A stretch of 64,000 bases of DNA from Sphingobium sp. OAS761 (lineage in GTDB: Bacteria > Pseudomonadota > Alphaproteobacteria > Sphingomonadales > Sphingomonadaceae): positions 25,693 to 89,692 of the forward strand of contig NZ_JALJVY010000015.1 of the NCBI RefSeq assembly GCF_024168485.1. Reading direction: 5' to 3'. The notes under the pieces were generated by a model. That model was not told the DNA's origin. It did no database searches and worked only from the letters and a program-made list of their open reading frames with translations. The position numbers and the translations under genes are program-made. Below are positions 16,139 through 25,210 of the stretch, in pieces (position 1 is the first letter of the stretch; each line of letters starts with the position of its first letter).

Positions 16139-17126
16139 CGCCAGTCCTTGGATTGAAATAGACCTCTTCCACCTCGAACCGGCCGCCATGGCGCCGGGTC
16201 TGGACGACAATATCGACAAGCATCCGCAGCAGCCCGCGAATATCGTCGCGAGCAAGGTCGCGGCCGCCTTCGGATTCCTTCACGAGAAGCGTGAGTTGCT
16301 CGAAGGCGCCGGCCGCGGAACCCGCATGGACCGTCGTGATCGAGCCGGGATGCCCGGAATTGACGTTGCGAAGATAGAAGAAGGCGGTGCCGTCCCGCAG
16401 TTCCTGAAGCAAAATCCGGTCAGGGCGCATGCGGAGCGCGCTCTCCAGCAGCTGCTTGGCGCCGACCTTCGCCAACCCTTGCCCCTCGCTCGAATAGACC
16501 ATGTGTACGACGTTGCGGTGCGGCACGATCAATTCACGCGTGTCCTCGATCGTCAGCAGGCGCTCTCCGGCCGGAATGAGTTGAATGAGCGCCTTGGCGA
16601 GGGTCGTCTTGCCGGAGCCGGTAGCACCGCTGACCAGAATATTCTTGCGCGCGGCGACCGCGATTTTGAAGAAAGCTGGCCAATCGCCTGCATCTCGCAG
16701 AGCGACCAGGTTCGCATCGACGTCGGTAAATCCTTTGGCACTTGCACGCGTCGTCGCGAAGAGACCGGCGGATGCGAGTTCGTCGATCGGCATTGTGACT
16801 GTCGAGGGCTTGCGAATGGTGAAGGATGGGCAGCCGCTCGGCGTGACCGAGGGTATGACGATCTGGCAGCGTTCGCCGGCCGGCAGGATCGTCGAGCAGA
16901 TAGGTGACTGCGCATCGACGTCCTGGTGCGTGAAACTCGCCGCGGCGACGGCAAGCGTGCTCAGCCATTCGCTATCGAGTTCGGGAAGCTCGTGCCATGT
17001 CCACCCGTTGCGATCTTCGATACCGGCCTCGCTGGGCCGGTTGATCACCAGTTCGGTCACCCCGTCCGGCTCAAGCAGGGGAAGCAGCGGCGCGAGATAA
17101 TGTCGGAGAACGGCCGTGTCGCGCAT
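16122..17126 (-). CDS. virB11: VirB11 traffic ATPase
   Basis: A 334-residue hexameric cytoplasmic ATPase of the secretion system. Walker A is SGATGSGKTTLAKA, followed by the ASP box (LTIEDTRELIVP), Walker B-like RILLQELRDG and the histidine box (GHPGSITTVHAGS). It switches the channel between pilus assembly and substrate transfer through VirB4 and VirD4. Length and motif order are typical. It starts three bases after virB10 ends and overlaps virD4, so translation is coupled along the operon. Confidence 0.95.
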   Translation of the reverse strand: MRDTAVLRHYLAPLLPLLEPDGVTELVINRPSEAGIEDRNGWTWHELPELDSEWLSTLAVAAASFTHQDVDAQSPICSTILPAGERCQIVIPSVTPSGCPSFTIRKPSTVTMPIDELASAGLFATTRASAKGFTDVDANLVALRDAGDWPAFFKIAVAARKNILVSGATGSGKTTLAKALIQLIPAGERLLTIEDTRELIVPHRNVVHMVYSSEGQGLAKVGAKQLLESALRMRPDRILLQELRDGTAFFYLRNVNSGHPGSITTVHAGSAAGAFEQLTLLVKESEGGRDLARDDIRGLLRMLVDIVVQTRRHGGRFEVEEVYFNPRTGDAGAA

Positions 17127-17129
17127 CGC

Positions 17130-18344
17130 TCACCGCCGCAATTTCAGATTATAGACATCCGCGAAATTGAAATCCTTCGCGACGAAGATCCCGACCTCCT
17201 CGCCCTGATTTTTCTTCAGGACCGGTCGGATGTTGATGTTGTTCTGCAAAGCGATAGCCGCGCCTTCGCTTGGCGTCCGGGTGATGTTGTTGAAATTGCC
17301 ATTGCCGTTCGAAACCGCTTGCCCACCGATATAGGCCGCATCATCGACAAGGGAGAGCAGGAGCGCCCCGCCAAACCGTGCCCAGAAGAAGGTGTCGACC
17401 GCACCTGCCAGCCCAGCCCGGCCCAAGGCATCGGATCCGGGCGAGGCAAGATCGATCCGGACGCCTTGCGGCGTGACGGCACGGGTCCAGAGCACGAAGA
17501 GACGGTTCTGGCCCTGCTGGATGCCGCCCCGATATTCGCCCAGCACGCGCGTGCCCTTCTCCATCAGGACGACCCGACCGTTCTCCGAATAGACGTCACG
17601 CGGAATAAGGCAGGACGTGTAGCCAGGCTGCGCGGAATTGATGGCCGTCTGGAGGACGCATGGGATCAGCGTGCCAGCGGTAATGAGGAAATTGCGGTTT
17701 GGCAGCATCGAGGCGCGCGCTTCACCAACGGCCGAACTCTGACGGAGAAGGTCGAGGGCATTCGGGGAAGCCGGCGGCGGCGCTGTTCCATCGGCGGAAG
17801 CAACGGACGGCCTTCCCGCATCCATCCCCGGCATATCCTGCTGAACCGGACGAGTCCCGGAATCCTGCCCGCCATAGGCAATCAGCGTGGACCGCCGCGC
17901 CTGATCGGCAAGGTTGGGTTTGGATGCCGCGCCGCCCGACGTGGGAGCAGCGCCTGGCTGCAAGGCGGGCACGACCTGCCCGTCCGGGCCGACGACCGGC
18001 GGTGGGTTTAGTACGGGAGCATTGGGATCGACGCCCGCAGCGGCCAATGGTCGGGGAGCGACGGCCGCATAATCGACGGTCTCTCGCGGCACGAGATCAG
18101 GCCGCTCACGAGCCGCGCCCGCCGGCGCAGTCATATCCCGCCGCCCTGATTGTCCTGTCCCGGAATTCACCCATAAAATGCCGAGCACCATGGCGGTTCC
18201 CGCAACGATGAGCGCGGTGTTCCGCTTGGCGGAGGTCATGCCGCCGATCGGCGCTATGCCCCGCTCCTGCAGGATTTCGTCCCGCTCCGGCGTGGGATCT
18301 CCGGTCGGAAGCGATCGCGCTACGGGGGTGGATTCTTCGGCCAT
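17130..18344 (-). CDS. virB10: VirB10 channel scaffold
   Basis: A 404-residue protein spanning both membranes. A short cytoplasmic N-terminus precedes one transmembrane helix (about residues 43-60, TALIVAGTAMVLGILWV), then a long proline-rich periplasmic arm (about 60-190) and the conserved C-terminal beta-barrel domain with the antenna region that pierces the outer membrane. The domain ends in NNINIRPVLKKNQGEEVGIFVA. VirB10 senses ATP use by VirB11/VirD4 and gates the outer-membrane pore with VirB7 and VirB9. It sits between virB9 and virB11 with 3-base gaps. Confidence 0.93.
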   Translation of the reverse strand: MAEESTPVARSLPTGDPTPERDEILQERGIAPIGGMTSAKRNTALIVAGTAMVLGILWVNSGTGQSGRRDMTAPAGAARERPDLVPRETVDYAAVAPRPLAAAGVDPNAPVLNPPPVVGPDGQVVPALQPGAAPTSGGAASKPNLADQARRSTLIAYGGQDSGTRPVQQDMPGMDAGRPSVASADGTAPPPASPNALDLLRQSSAVGEARASMLPNRNFLITAGTLIPCVLQTAINSAQPGYTSCLIPRDVYSENGRVVLMEKGTRVLGEYRGGIQQGQNRLFVLWTRAVTPQGVRIDLASPGSDALGRAGLAGAVDTFFWARFGGALLLSLVDDAAYIGGQAVSNGNGNFNNITRTPSEGAAIALQNNINIRPVLKKNQGEEVGIFVAKDFNFADVYNLKLRR

Positions 18345-18347
18345 GAC

Positions 18348-19202
18348 CTATTCCTGCGGATTTGTGATGGTGCGCTCGACATGCGGCGAGCCGGTGTTGG
18401 TGCCGTAATCGACGCCATAGGGTTCCGGGGCCTGGTTATAGATGCACAGCACCTCGCGGCCGCGGCGCAACCGCAATTGCTTGGCGACCATATGCACGAC
18501 GACGAACTCGGCCCGCACATCGAAGGGAACCAGCGTTTCCGACCCGTCGGACCGCACGAGGTAGATGGCGGGAACCTCCCGGTTGGCAGGGAAACGCAGC
18601 ACGGTGAACTGCCCGTTGTCGGAGACTTCCGACGGTTGCAGGTCGCTCGAGCCCTGGATCTTGTAGTTCATGTTGCGCGGTCCCTCGATCACGCCATGAT
18701 CGAGAGCGCCACGAACCGCCTGGGCCTCCAGCGCGGCCGCTTGCATGGCGATTTGCGTCGCCCTCAATCGCTCGGCTTTGGCGGCATCGTCACGAGGGTA
18801 TCGGAATCGCACCTGAAAATAGGCTTGTCCGTTGCGCCCGGTGATAGGGCCGCTGCGAGCGGTCAGCTCAAAAGCATAGTTGCGGAGCGCGCCCCCGCGC
18901 GATGTCGTCACGATCAGATTGGTTGGACCAGCGCGTTCGCGGGGCTTGAGAAACAAAATATGGCCGGCGACAGCGACTTCCCATGAGACGGTATCGCCGA
19001 GCGCCACATGCTGAATCGTCTCATCTTCGCTCAGTACGATCTGCGTGGCGGTTCGGAACGTGCCGACGACCCGATAGACCTGCATCTCCTCATAATCGAC
19101 GAACTTGACCCGAGGGTCTGCCCGCGCGCCGCGCGGAACCTCCACGGCGCCCGCGATGGCCGGCACCAGCACCAGCGCGAGTGCAGGAAATAGCGCCTTC
19201 AT
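18348..19202 (-). CDS. virB9: VirB9 outer-membrane core protein
   Basis: A 284-residue periplasmic component of the outer-membrane core complex. A signal peptide ends near VPAIAGA at residue 19. The N-terminal domain includes VKFVDYEEMQVYRVVGTFRTATQI-like sequence and the C-terminal domain ends in VARREV-type FVVHMVAKQLRLRRGREVLCIYN. The ATG at 19202 overlaps virB8 by four bases; a longer frame to 19439 lies within virB8. It partners the VirB7-like lipoprotein and VirB10. Confidence 0.93.
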   Translation of the reverse strand: MKALFPALALVLVPAIAGAVEVPRGARADPRVKFVDYEEMQVYRVVGTFRTATQIVLSEDETIQHVALGDTVSWEVAVAGHILFLKPRERAGPTNLIVTTSRGGALRNYAFELTARSGPITGRNGQAYFQVRFRYPRDDAAKAERLRATQIAMQAAALEAQAVRGALDHGVIEGPRNMNYKIQGSSDLQPSEVSDNGQFTVLRFPANREVPAIYLVRSDGSETLVPFDVRAEFVVVHMVAKQLRLRRGREVLCIYNQAPEPYGVDYGTNTGSPHVERTITNPQE

Positions 19203-19897
19203 CGCGTGACCTCCGGATCGGACCGATAGTTCTCGACCTGGAAGCCCAGGGGATTGCGATAGCGGTCTCCCTCCGACATCGGCGCGTTGGCGTAAGTGAA
19301 GGTGACGGTCGCGATCCAATCGCTGCTTTGCGTGTCGGTTTCCGTCTGGATCAACCGGGTGAAGCGAATGTTGGCTACCCGATCGTTGATGAAGGCGATG
19401 TTGCGAACGCGAGCCTGGACGACGGCATTCTTGCCCCAAACATTCTGCGGGCTGGAGCCGTTATTGTTGCTGAAGAAGCGCGCCCAACGCTGCTGCTCGG
19501 CAGGCTGCGACAAGATCGTCACCGAGCGGAAATTCTCCTCGGCCGCCGCGGGGATCCAGCTCTCCCGGGTCCGCACATATTGCGCCAGGAAATATTTGGT
19601 GACCGCTTCGTCGTACCGCATGGGACGCTCGGTCAAAGCGGTCTGGACGTCGACGGCGCCAGTCGTCTGGTTCACACGAATGACGTAAGGGACGACAGTT
19701 TTCAGCGGGGTTAGCGCCGCAACTGCGAAGATGGAAACAGCAGCAAGGATCGACGTCACCCCGGCAACACCCCATGCGATCCTGCTCGAGCGCAGCGCCG
19801 AGCGGATACGATCCTGGTCCCAAGTCCGGGCATCACCGAAATATCTTTGCAGCCCTGCCGCCGGAACAGCTTCGGCCTGGTCGTCAGCAACTCGCAT
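19199..19897 (-). CDS. virB8: VirB8 inner-membrane assembly factor
   Basis: A 232-residue bitopic protein: short cytoplasmic N-terminus, one membrane helix (about 40-62, VAGVTSILAAVSIFAVAAL), then the NTF2-like periplasmic domain with YVIRVNQTTG, YDEAVTKYFLAQYVRTRE and WIATVTFTY. VirB8 nucleates channel assembly and contacts VirB9 and VirB10. The start at 19897 has gggagcag upstream and overlaps the VirB7-like gene by 14 bases; the longer frame to 20065 has no ribosome site. Confidence 0.92.
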   Translation of the reverse strand: MRVADDQAEAVPAAGLQRYFGDARTWDQDRIRSALRSSRIAWGVAGVTSILAAVSIFAVAALTPLKTVVPYVIRVNQTTGAVDVQTALTERPMRYDEAVTKYFLAQYVRTRESWIPAAAEENFRSVTILSQPAEQQRWARFFSNNNGSSPQNVWGKNAVVQARVRNIAFINDRVANIRFTRLIQTETDTQSSDWIATVTFTYANAPMSEGDRYRNPLGFQVENYRSDPEVTR

Positions 19898-20213
19898 AAA
19901 GCTGCTCCCTTGGGGCGGCAGAAATCTTGTCCTCGCCCGGTGCGACAGGTTGCGGCACGGCTGGCGGAACTGGCGGGTCGCCAGGCTTCGGATGGGCAAG
20001 CTGCGGCACGGGGGGCGCGCTTCTGGGCGCTGTGGTCGCCGGGACAGGTGAACCGGGCAAAACACTGCCGTAGATGTTCACATCCCGGAGATGGTGACCG
20101 TCGCAGACCGCCAACTTCTTCGCGCCAGTAGCGCATCCTGCCAGCGCGGCCACCACACCAAATGCTGTGATGAAGCGTGAGGCGAACCCCAGAGAGAAGG
20201 CGTGTCCTGACAT
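19884..20213 (-). CDS. virB7: VirB7-like outer-membrane lipoprotein
   Basis: A 109-residue predicted lipoprotein. The signal peptide ends in the lipobox LAGC (cysteine about residue 27), followed by a small Cys-containing segment (LAVCDGHHLRDVNIYGS) and a long proline-rich tail. Position between virB6 and virB8 and the lipidated N-terminus fit VirB7, which anchors VirB9 at the outer membrane. It is longer than classical VirB7 (about 40-60 residues) because of the proline tail, so homology cannot be shown from sequence alone. Confidence 0.7.
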   Translation of the reverse strand: MSGHAFSLGFASRFITAFGVVAALAGCATGAKKLAVCDGHHLRDVNIYGSVLPGSPVPATTAPRSAPPVPQLAHPKPGDPPVPPAVPQPVAPGEDKISAAPREQLYASC

Positions 20214-20227
20214 TGAGAAAGCTCCCG

Positions 20228-21181
20228 TCACGCTGCTTCGATCGCGCCACCCTGTCGGGCGGCACGTTCCAGGTTGCGGCTGTTGCGCATGACGCGCCGT
20301 TGGCGGAATGGTGAGGCCATAGTCCCCCAGGCGGTGCCGGCGAACGCGCCTACCCCCGCCGCCGCTCCGCCAGCGATGCCGGTGGCGATCGCTGGGGCCT
20401 GGAAAAAGAATATGGTCCCAAGAAAGATATATGCGGCGAAGAGCACGGCCCCGAATGCGGTATCCACCACTCCTTCTGAAGCGGTCGTGGCAGTAGCGCC
20501 GAGGTCCGTGATCAACGTTGTGATCGCGATGATCACCGCGAGCAGTACGATATAGTTGACGGCCTGACCCAACCATCCATGAAAGAATCGCCTAGTCGGC
20601 TCGAACAGCGCAAGAGCAATAAAGATGGGGCCAAGGGCGATGATGATCGCAAGCGCCACTTTTGCAAAAATTGTGATTGCAAAGCCGACGGCAGCCGACA
20701 GGCCAGCCAAAGCCTTCAACCCAAGACTAAGTGCATATAGGACGAGTTTATAGGGGTTTATGTCGCTGTAAGTCGCAGCTTCAGTTTCAATGCGCGCTAT
20801 TATGATATCGCTTTGAGTATAGTAATCGTCGAACGCCTGCCCAGCGGTGCTGACTGTTTTTCCTGCAAGCGCCTGTGAGATTGCATCCGGCATTCCGTGG
20901 AATAATGGCGTAGTTATCCAATCTGAATACGCCACGGTGGTTGCCGCCACATATAGCAGACACAGCTTGACCATCCGATAGAAGAGTTCACCCCATGGCT
21001 CGCTGATAATGCCGCGCATGACCATGTATCCAAACAGCGCGATATAAATCACTAGGCCGAGCGCTAATGGCCCCCGAACCACGTCGACCACATTCTGCAA
21101 CCGCTCATTGAGGAACAGATCCAGCTTTCCATCAATGTTCGTATAGAGCGAGTTGAACAGAGTTATGGCCATCACAGTCAT
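20228..21181 (-). CDS. virB6: VirB6 polytopic channel protein
   Basis: A 317-residue inner-membrane protein with five or more hydrophobic segments and the TrbL/VirB6-type central block (GLSAAVGFAITIFAKVALAI, LGPIFIALALFEPTRRFFHGWLGQ read as two adjacent pieces). It forms part of the inner-membrane route for DNA. ATGs at 21181 and 21172 are both possible; the G-run upstream gives better spacing to 21172. The coding DNA is visibly more AT-rich (for example around 20690-20960) than flanking vir genes, hinting that this gene and eexN were exchanged as a unit. Confidence 0.88.
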   Translation of the reverse strand: MTVMAITLFNSLYTNIDGKLDLFLNERLQNVVDVVRGPLALGLVIYIALFGYMVMRGIISEPWGELFYRMVKLCLLYVAATTVAYSDWITTPLFHGMPDAISQALAGKTVSTAGQAFDDYYTQSDIIIARIETEAATYSDINPYKLVLYALSLGLKALAGLSAAVGFAITIFAKVALAIIIALGPIFIALALFEPTRRFFHGWLGQAVNYIVLLAVIIAITTLITDLGATATTASEGVVDTAFGAVLFAAYIFLGTIFFFQAPAIATGIAGGAAAGVGAFAGTAWGTMASPFRQRRVMRNSRNLERAARQGGAIEAA

Positions 21182-21192
21182 CCCCCCGTGAG

Positions 21193-21408
21193 CTATTTCG
21201 CTAAGGACTGAAGCTTGTTGTTGAGCGTCCGCAGGCTCTCCGCGTTTGAACACTCCTGCGAATTCGCATGCGTTCCGTCAGCACATGTTCTGATAAGTTC
21301 GCGCAATTCATCAGGGTGTTGCCGAAGATAGTCCTTGCCGCGAGGCGCCTGCTGGCACCCGACCAATATCGTCGGCGCAAGCGCAAGAGCTATGATTCCC
21401 CGCATCAC
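21193..21408 (-). CDS. eexN: EexN-type entry-exclusion lipoprotein
   Basis: A 71-residue lipoprotein: signal peptide ending in the lipobox LVGC (cysteine 18), then YLRQHPDELRELIRTCADG with a second and third cysteine (TCADG, QECSNAE), the pattern of EexN family proteins. Such lipoproteins lower uptake of a second copy of the same plasmid. It lies between virB5 (4-base overlap) and virB6, the usual place for this gene in P-type operons, and shares the lower GC of virB6. Confidence 0.82.
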   Translation of the reverse strand: MMRGIIALALAPTILVGCQQAPRGKDYLRQHPDELRELIRTCADGTHANSQECSNAESLRTLNNKLQSLAK

Positions 21409-22118
21409 TGGGAGAGGCTTTCGAGCTTTGCAGACAAAATTGCTTCGCTTTCCCTTTGGGATCTCAAGTGGGCTTGGGCCTCCTGTCTCATCTGCAAGGC
21501 CTGGAGTTGTACGGCGTCATTCTGGATGTGGGCATTCTCGACGCCCACCCTCGCCTGAATATCCATGACCTGCTTTGCGTCCGATGCGCTGTCGAGCGAG
21601 GTGCGGAGCTCCTCAAGGCCGGCGGTCCTCTGCGCGCTGACCCCGTAAGCAGACTCGGCGATCGCCGCATCGCGTGCCGCCATATCGCCGTTACGAAGCA
21701 AGGCGTCCCGCGAGCTCCGTTCATAGGCTGTGGCGCCGGGGCGGAGTTCCGGCAGCGCGATGCTATTGGCTTCGCGGATCCTCATCGCGGCGCTGCCCAG
21801 CGATCCAAGGCTCGCATTGTCGGATGACATCAGCCGCCCGATATCGCGCGCATCGGCTGGAAGTAGGTGCCGCATGGCATCCGTCGAGAGGGAGGACGCT
21901 ATACCGTTGACGTTCGTGACCTGGTTGAAGCTGCCGTAGAGTTGCTGCGCTTCGGCGATCTGCTCCTTGCCCTGTTCGATCATTGACAGGGTGTTTCTCA
22001 CCGTGGCGAGTGCCTGCAGATAGCCCGAACTGTCATAGACTGGGATGCCTTGCGCCAGCGCCGGCGTTGCCGCGGCTGACGAGAGCATTATGAGCATGGC
22101 CAAGCTGATTCTACGCAT
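21405..22118 (-). CDS. virB5: VirB5 minor pilus protein
   Basis: A 237-residue exported, helical protein. The signal peptide ends at TPALAQ (about residue 23); the mature part is mostly coiled helices (LATVRNTLSMIEQGKEQIAEAQQLYGSF) and ends in a Q/A-rich helix. VirB5 sits at the tip of the conjugative pilus and influences recipient contact. It is 3 bases downstream of virB4 and overlaps eexN by four bases. Confidence 0.9.
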   Translation of the reverse strand: MRRISLAMLIMLSSAAATPALAQGIPVYDSSGYLQALATVRNTLSMIEQGKEQIAEAQQLYGSFNQVTNVNGIASSLSTDAMRHLLPADARDIGRLMSSDNASLGSLGSAAMRIREANSIALPELRPGATAYERSSRDALLRNGDMAARDAAIAESAYGVSAQRTAGLEELRTSLDSASDAKQVMDIQARVGVENAHIQNDAVQLQALQMRQEAQAHLRSQRESEAILSAKLESLSQ

Positions 22119-22121
22119 TGT

Positions 22122-24533
22122 TCACACCTTTCTGGTTGATGCCGACCGGCGCTGCTGATGGAAGAGGGGGAGCCATTCGGCGGGATCGTCCCCGACCTGG
22201 GCGCGAATGGCATCGAGGAGCATCACCGTCTCGGTGGTGCCCGAAAGCACTGCAAGCTCGTCCGATAGCCCCGCCAGATCGAGTTCGACGACGATCGAGT
22301 CATGGCCCTGCTTGATGAGGAAGCGCCGGGATTCCGGGTTCAGGTCGTGCCGGATGAGCTTATATTCCGCCCGGGTCAGGCCAAGGCCGTCGATATAGTC
22401 CGCTTCGCGGCCATAGGGGTTGGGCAGCAGGATCTTGGTCGCGACCTGCTCCATGATGCTGTGCGAAATATCCGATCGCAGCGCATCCGCTGGGCTTTGC
22501 GTGCCGAAAACGAGAAACGCATTCTGCTTGCGGTAGGTCTTGAGACCATCCTGGGCGAAGGCCCGAAAGGCCTCATCGCCGAGCGCCTTCCAGAACTCGT
22601 CAATGTCGATGACAAGGCGGCGGCCGTCCAGCAGTCCGTCGATCCTGTGGAACATATACATCATGAGCGGGGTGCGGACCTCGGGATTGTCGAGGAAGTC
22701 CGTCATGTCGAAACCGAGGAACGGGGCGTCGAGCGAGAGCGCATCGGTCTCATTGTCGAAGACCCAGCCAAGCGAGCCGCCCCGCGCCCATTTTTCGAGC
22801 CGGGCACCGATGCCCTCGGGATCGCGCTGGCCGAGCAACTGCCGCAACGCGAGCATGGATCGGTCCTCGGGCGCGAGTCGCCCCAGCGAGGCGAGGCCCT
22901 CGTCGATCATGCGCTCTTGGGCAACGCCGAGTTGGCCGCCCGCCGGAGTGACGAGATGGCGGATCAACCGGCCCAGGAAGACTGTATTACGCGGGATGTG
23001 TGCGAGGGCGCGCAGGGGGGCGAAACCCGTCGGCTCGCCATTTTTCAATGTTAGATACAGTCCACCCGCCGACCGGACGTAAATCTCCGCTCCTCGATCC
23101 TTGTCGATGAAAATCTGCTGCGCGCCGGTCTTTTCGAGCTGCGCCATCAGGAAGTTCTGAACCACGGTCTTGCCGGCGCCGGAGGGGCCGATGATGAGCG
23201 TGTGGCCCAGGTCGCCCACATGGAAATTGAAATAATAGGGAGATTGCGCCGCCGTCTTCATGAGGGCGATCGCCGGCCCCCAATGGTTGCCCGTAGCGCG
23301 GCCAGGAGGATAAGTGTGGAAGGGCGCGAGGGCCGCAAAGTTTCGCGACGTGATCGCCGCGGGACGGGCTCGCCAGGCGAAATTGCCCGGTAGCTGCGCC
23401 CAGAAGGCGGCTTCCAGTGCTGGCCCCTCGCGAGCCGATACCAGACCCGCGTCCGCCAGCGCAGCCCGGGCGGCGGAGAGATTGTCGGCCAAGCGCTTCT
23501 GGCCCTCGGCGAACACGGCGAGCGAGAAATGGTGCTCGCCCAGCACGAAACGGTTGCTTTGAAGATCGTCGGCCGCATCACCGAGGTCGAGCGCCTGGCT
23601 GGCCGCCGCATCCTCTGTCGATGCCATCTGGTTCTGCCGGCGACGCAGGCGCTCCGCGGCTCGCGCCTTGCTCATAAAAGTGAAAGACTGCGAGACGACG
23701 AACGCGAAATCCTGGCCGAGCAGCGCGTTCATCTGACCGGGCCGGGTCACGGCGGGATATTCGCGGATACCAAAAATGCCCAACCACCGACTGTGGTCAT
23801 GGGCGCGGATCTCAACCGTCTCGCGCCCGAATATCACGCGCTCGCCATAAAGCGCGGAGCCGAGGTGACCGCGGACCAGCGGCACCTTGGCGGGCGCACC
23901 CATCATGATCTGTTCCAGCACTTCGAGCGGGCCTGAGAACATCAGGCCATGCTGTTCGTAGAGACCGAGCCGAGCCGGGCTGCATCGCCTGAGCAGCTTC
24001 TCGATGTCGCGCGCCTTTTCCTCAAAGCGCGTCAGTTCGTCGGGATCGACTTCCTGGTCCGTGGCCTTCGCCTTTGCGATCCGCCTCAACAGCAAGCCGG
24101 TGCGGTCGGCCGATCCGACTGCCGGACGCAGCAGCAGTGTCAAATAATGTTCGTTGACGAACATGCGCTTGGCGGTGACACGCGCACGATATTTGCCGTC
24201 GAGGTCCGATGCGAATGCGGACCGGAATGGACCTTCGGGATAATCGCTGATTGGCCGTCGCACGACATGCATCCAGATCGCCAGGCGATCGTCCGCGATA
24301 TTGCGCCAGGTGCCGTTGAGCTTTTCGTGCCAGTCGTTCAATTGCACGGGATCGGCGGTTTCAAAGGCCAGCCCATCGAGCCGAAACATCATCATGAGGT
24401 CGCCGCTGTCGAGCGCGATGACCTCTGCCGTCACATGTCGGGCGTAGGGCAGATAGCGGCCGGGCTCGGTTTCCTGCCTCAGGATGCGCCACGGCGTCTT
24501 GCGCGCCGACATCGAGTTGGCTGCGCTAGCCAT
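22122..24533 (-). CDS. virB4: VirB4 secretion ATPase
   Basis: An 803-residue ATPase, the largest of the channel. The N-terminal domain is typical CagE/TrbE-like, and the C-terminal RecA-like domain has Walker A IIGPSGAGKTVVQNF, Walker B RLVIDIDEFWKAL and the conserved FGTQSPADAL motif. It energises pilin extraction and DNA passage with VirB11. The ATG at 24533 is preferred; a TTG two codons upstream is in frame. It overlaps virB3 by 8 bases and is not fused to it, unlike some alphaproteobacterial systems. Confidence 0.95.
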   Translation of the reverse strand: MASAANSMSARKTPWRILRQETEPGRYLPYARHVTAEVIALDSGDLMMMFRLDGLAFETADPVQLNDWHEKLNGTWRNIADDRLAIWMHVVRRPISDYPEGPFRSAFASDLDGKYRARVTAKRMFVNEHYLTLLLRPAVGSADRTGLLLRRIAKAKATDQEVDPDELTRFEEKARDIEKLLRRCSPARLGLYEQHGLMFSGPLEVLEQIMMGAPAKVPLVRGHLGSALYGERVIFGRETVEIRAHDHSRWLGIFGIREYPAVTRPGQMNALLGQDFAFVVSQSFTFMSKARAAERLRRRQNQMASTEDAAASQALDLGDAADDLQSNRFVLGEHHFSLAVFAEGQKRLADNLSAARAALADAGLVSAREGPALEAAFWAQLPGNFAWRARPAAITSRNFAALAPFHTYPPGRATGNHWGPAIALMKTAAQSPYYFNFHVGDLGHTLIIGPSGAGKTVVQNFLMAQLEKTGAQQIFIDKDRGAEIYVRSAGGLYLTLKNGEPTGFAPLRALAHIPRNTVFLGRLIRHLVTPAGGQLGVAQERMIDEGLASLGRLAPEDRSMLALRQLLGQRDPEGIGARLEKWARGGSLGWVFDNETDALSLDAPFLGFDMTDFLDNPEVRTPLMMYMFHRIDGLLDGRRLVIDIDEFWKALGDEAFRAFAQDGLKTYRKQNAFLVFGTQSPADALRSDISHSIMEQVATKILLPNPYGREADYIDGLGLTRAEYKLIRHDLNPESRRFLIKQGHDSIVVELDLAGLSDELAVLSGTTETVMLLDAIRAQVGDDPAEWLPLFHQQRRSASTRKV

Positions 24534-24858
24534 GGGCAAAGCCTTTTCGCTTGAGCCCCGCTACCGGAAGCGGCGAATAGGAGCTTCCGCCCCACCAGCC
24601 GCGATTGCGGCAGCGGGCCTTCGTCATGGTCCAGAGCCAGAGCAGCCGGAACGCGTTGGCGTCGTGGCGGACAATCAACCGCGCGACCGCAAGGCAGGCG
24701 CCCCCTATCGCGCAGGCATAAAGGGGGTTTCCGCTGACGATCAGGGAAAGACAAGCGACCAGTGCGATCGGAAGCGACGCCTCGATCGGCACGCCGAGCC
24801 ACATAGTCGGCCGCGTTACCGCCAGGAACAGCGTCTCTTCGCGCAATTTCTCGTCCAC
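24526..24858 (-). CDS. virB3: VirB3 inner-membrane protein
   Basis: A 110-residue protein with a short N-terminus (EETLFLAVTRPTMWLGVPIEA), two hydrophobic segments at about residues 25-42 and 45-62, and a basic tail. This is the size and topology of VirB3, which associates with VirB4 at the inner membrane. The GTG at 24858 follows a gggagg site; a longer frame to 24999 is out of place within virB2. Position between virB2 and virB4 is canonical. Confidence 0.88.
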   Translation of the reverse strand: MDEKLREETLFLAVTRPTMWLGVPIEASLPIALVACLSLIVSGNPLYACAIGGACLAVARLIVRHDANAFRLLWLWTMTKARCRNRGWWGGSSYSPLPVAGLKRKGFAHG

Positions 24859-24871
24859 GGCCGCCCTCCCC

Positions 24872-25210
24872 TCAGGCGCCGCCGGTGATCGTGTCGACGA
24901 TCCACTGCGCGCTGAAGACGATGAAAATCCCAACGATGACGGTGACGAGCAGCCCAAGACTGGCGCGCCCGGTGAAAAACATGAAGCCGACAATGACAAC
25001 CGCGATCACCGCAATCGTCTTTGCGAACGTACCCGTCAGCCAGGTCTTGATGTTCTCGGCCATGGACGTGATGCCGTCGGCGCCTTGAGCATGCGCGGGA
25101 TCGCTCAGGACCAAGGAAAGGAGAATGGCGAGCGCCAAGATGCCGAGGATACGCAGCAGGAGCTGCGCCCATCGCGGCTGCGCACCCACGCGGGCGGTGA
25201 TCGCTGTCAT
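24872..25210 (-). CDS. virB2: VirB2 major pilin
   Basis: A 112-residue prepilin. A long signal sequence ends at DPAHAQ (about residue 41); the mature roughly 70-residue pilin has two membrane helices (TIAVIAVVIVGFMFF and LGLLVTVIVGIFIVF). It polymerises into the conjugative pilus. The start has an aaggacagc site, and it overlaps virB1 by four bases. Length and topology are typical. Confidence 0.92.
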   Translation of the reverse strand: MTAITARVGAQPRWAQLLLRILGILALAILLSLVLSDPAHAQGADGITSMAENIKTWLTGTFAKTIAVIAVVIVGFMFFTGRASLGLLVTVIVGIFIVFSAQWIVDTITGGA

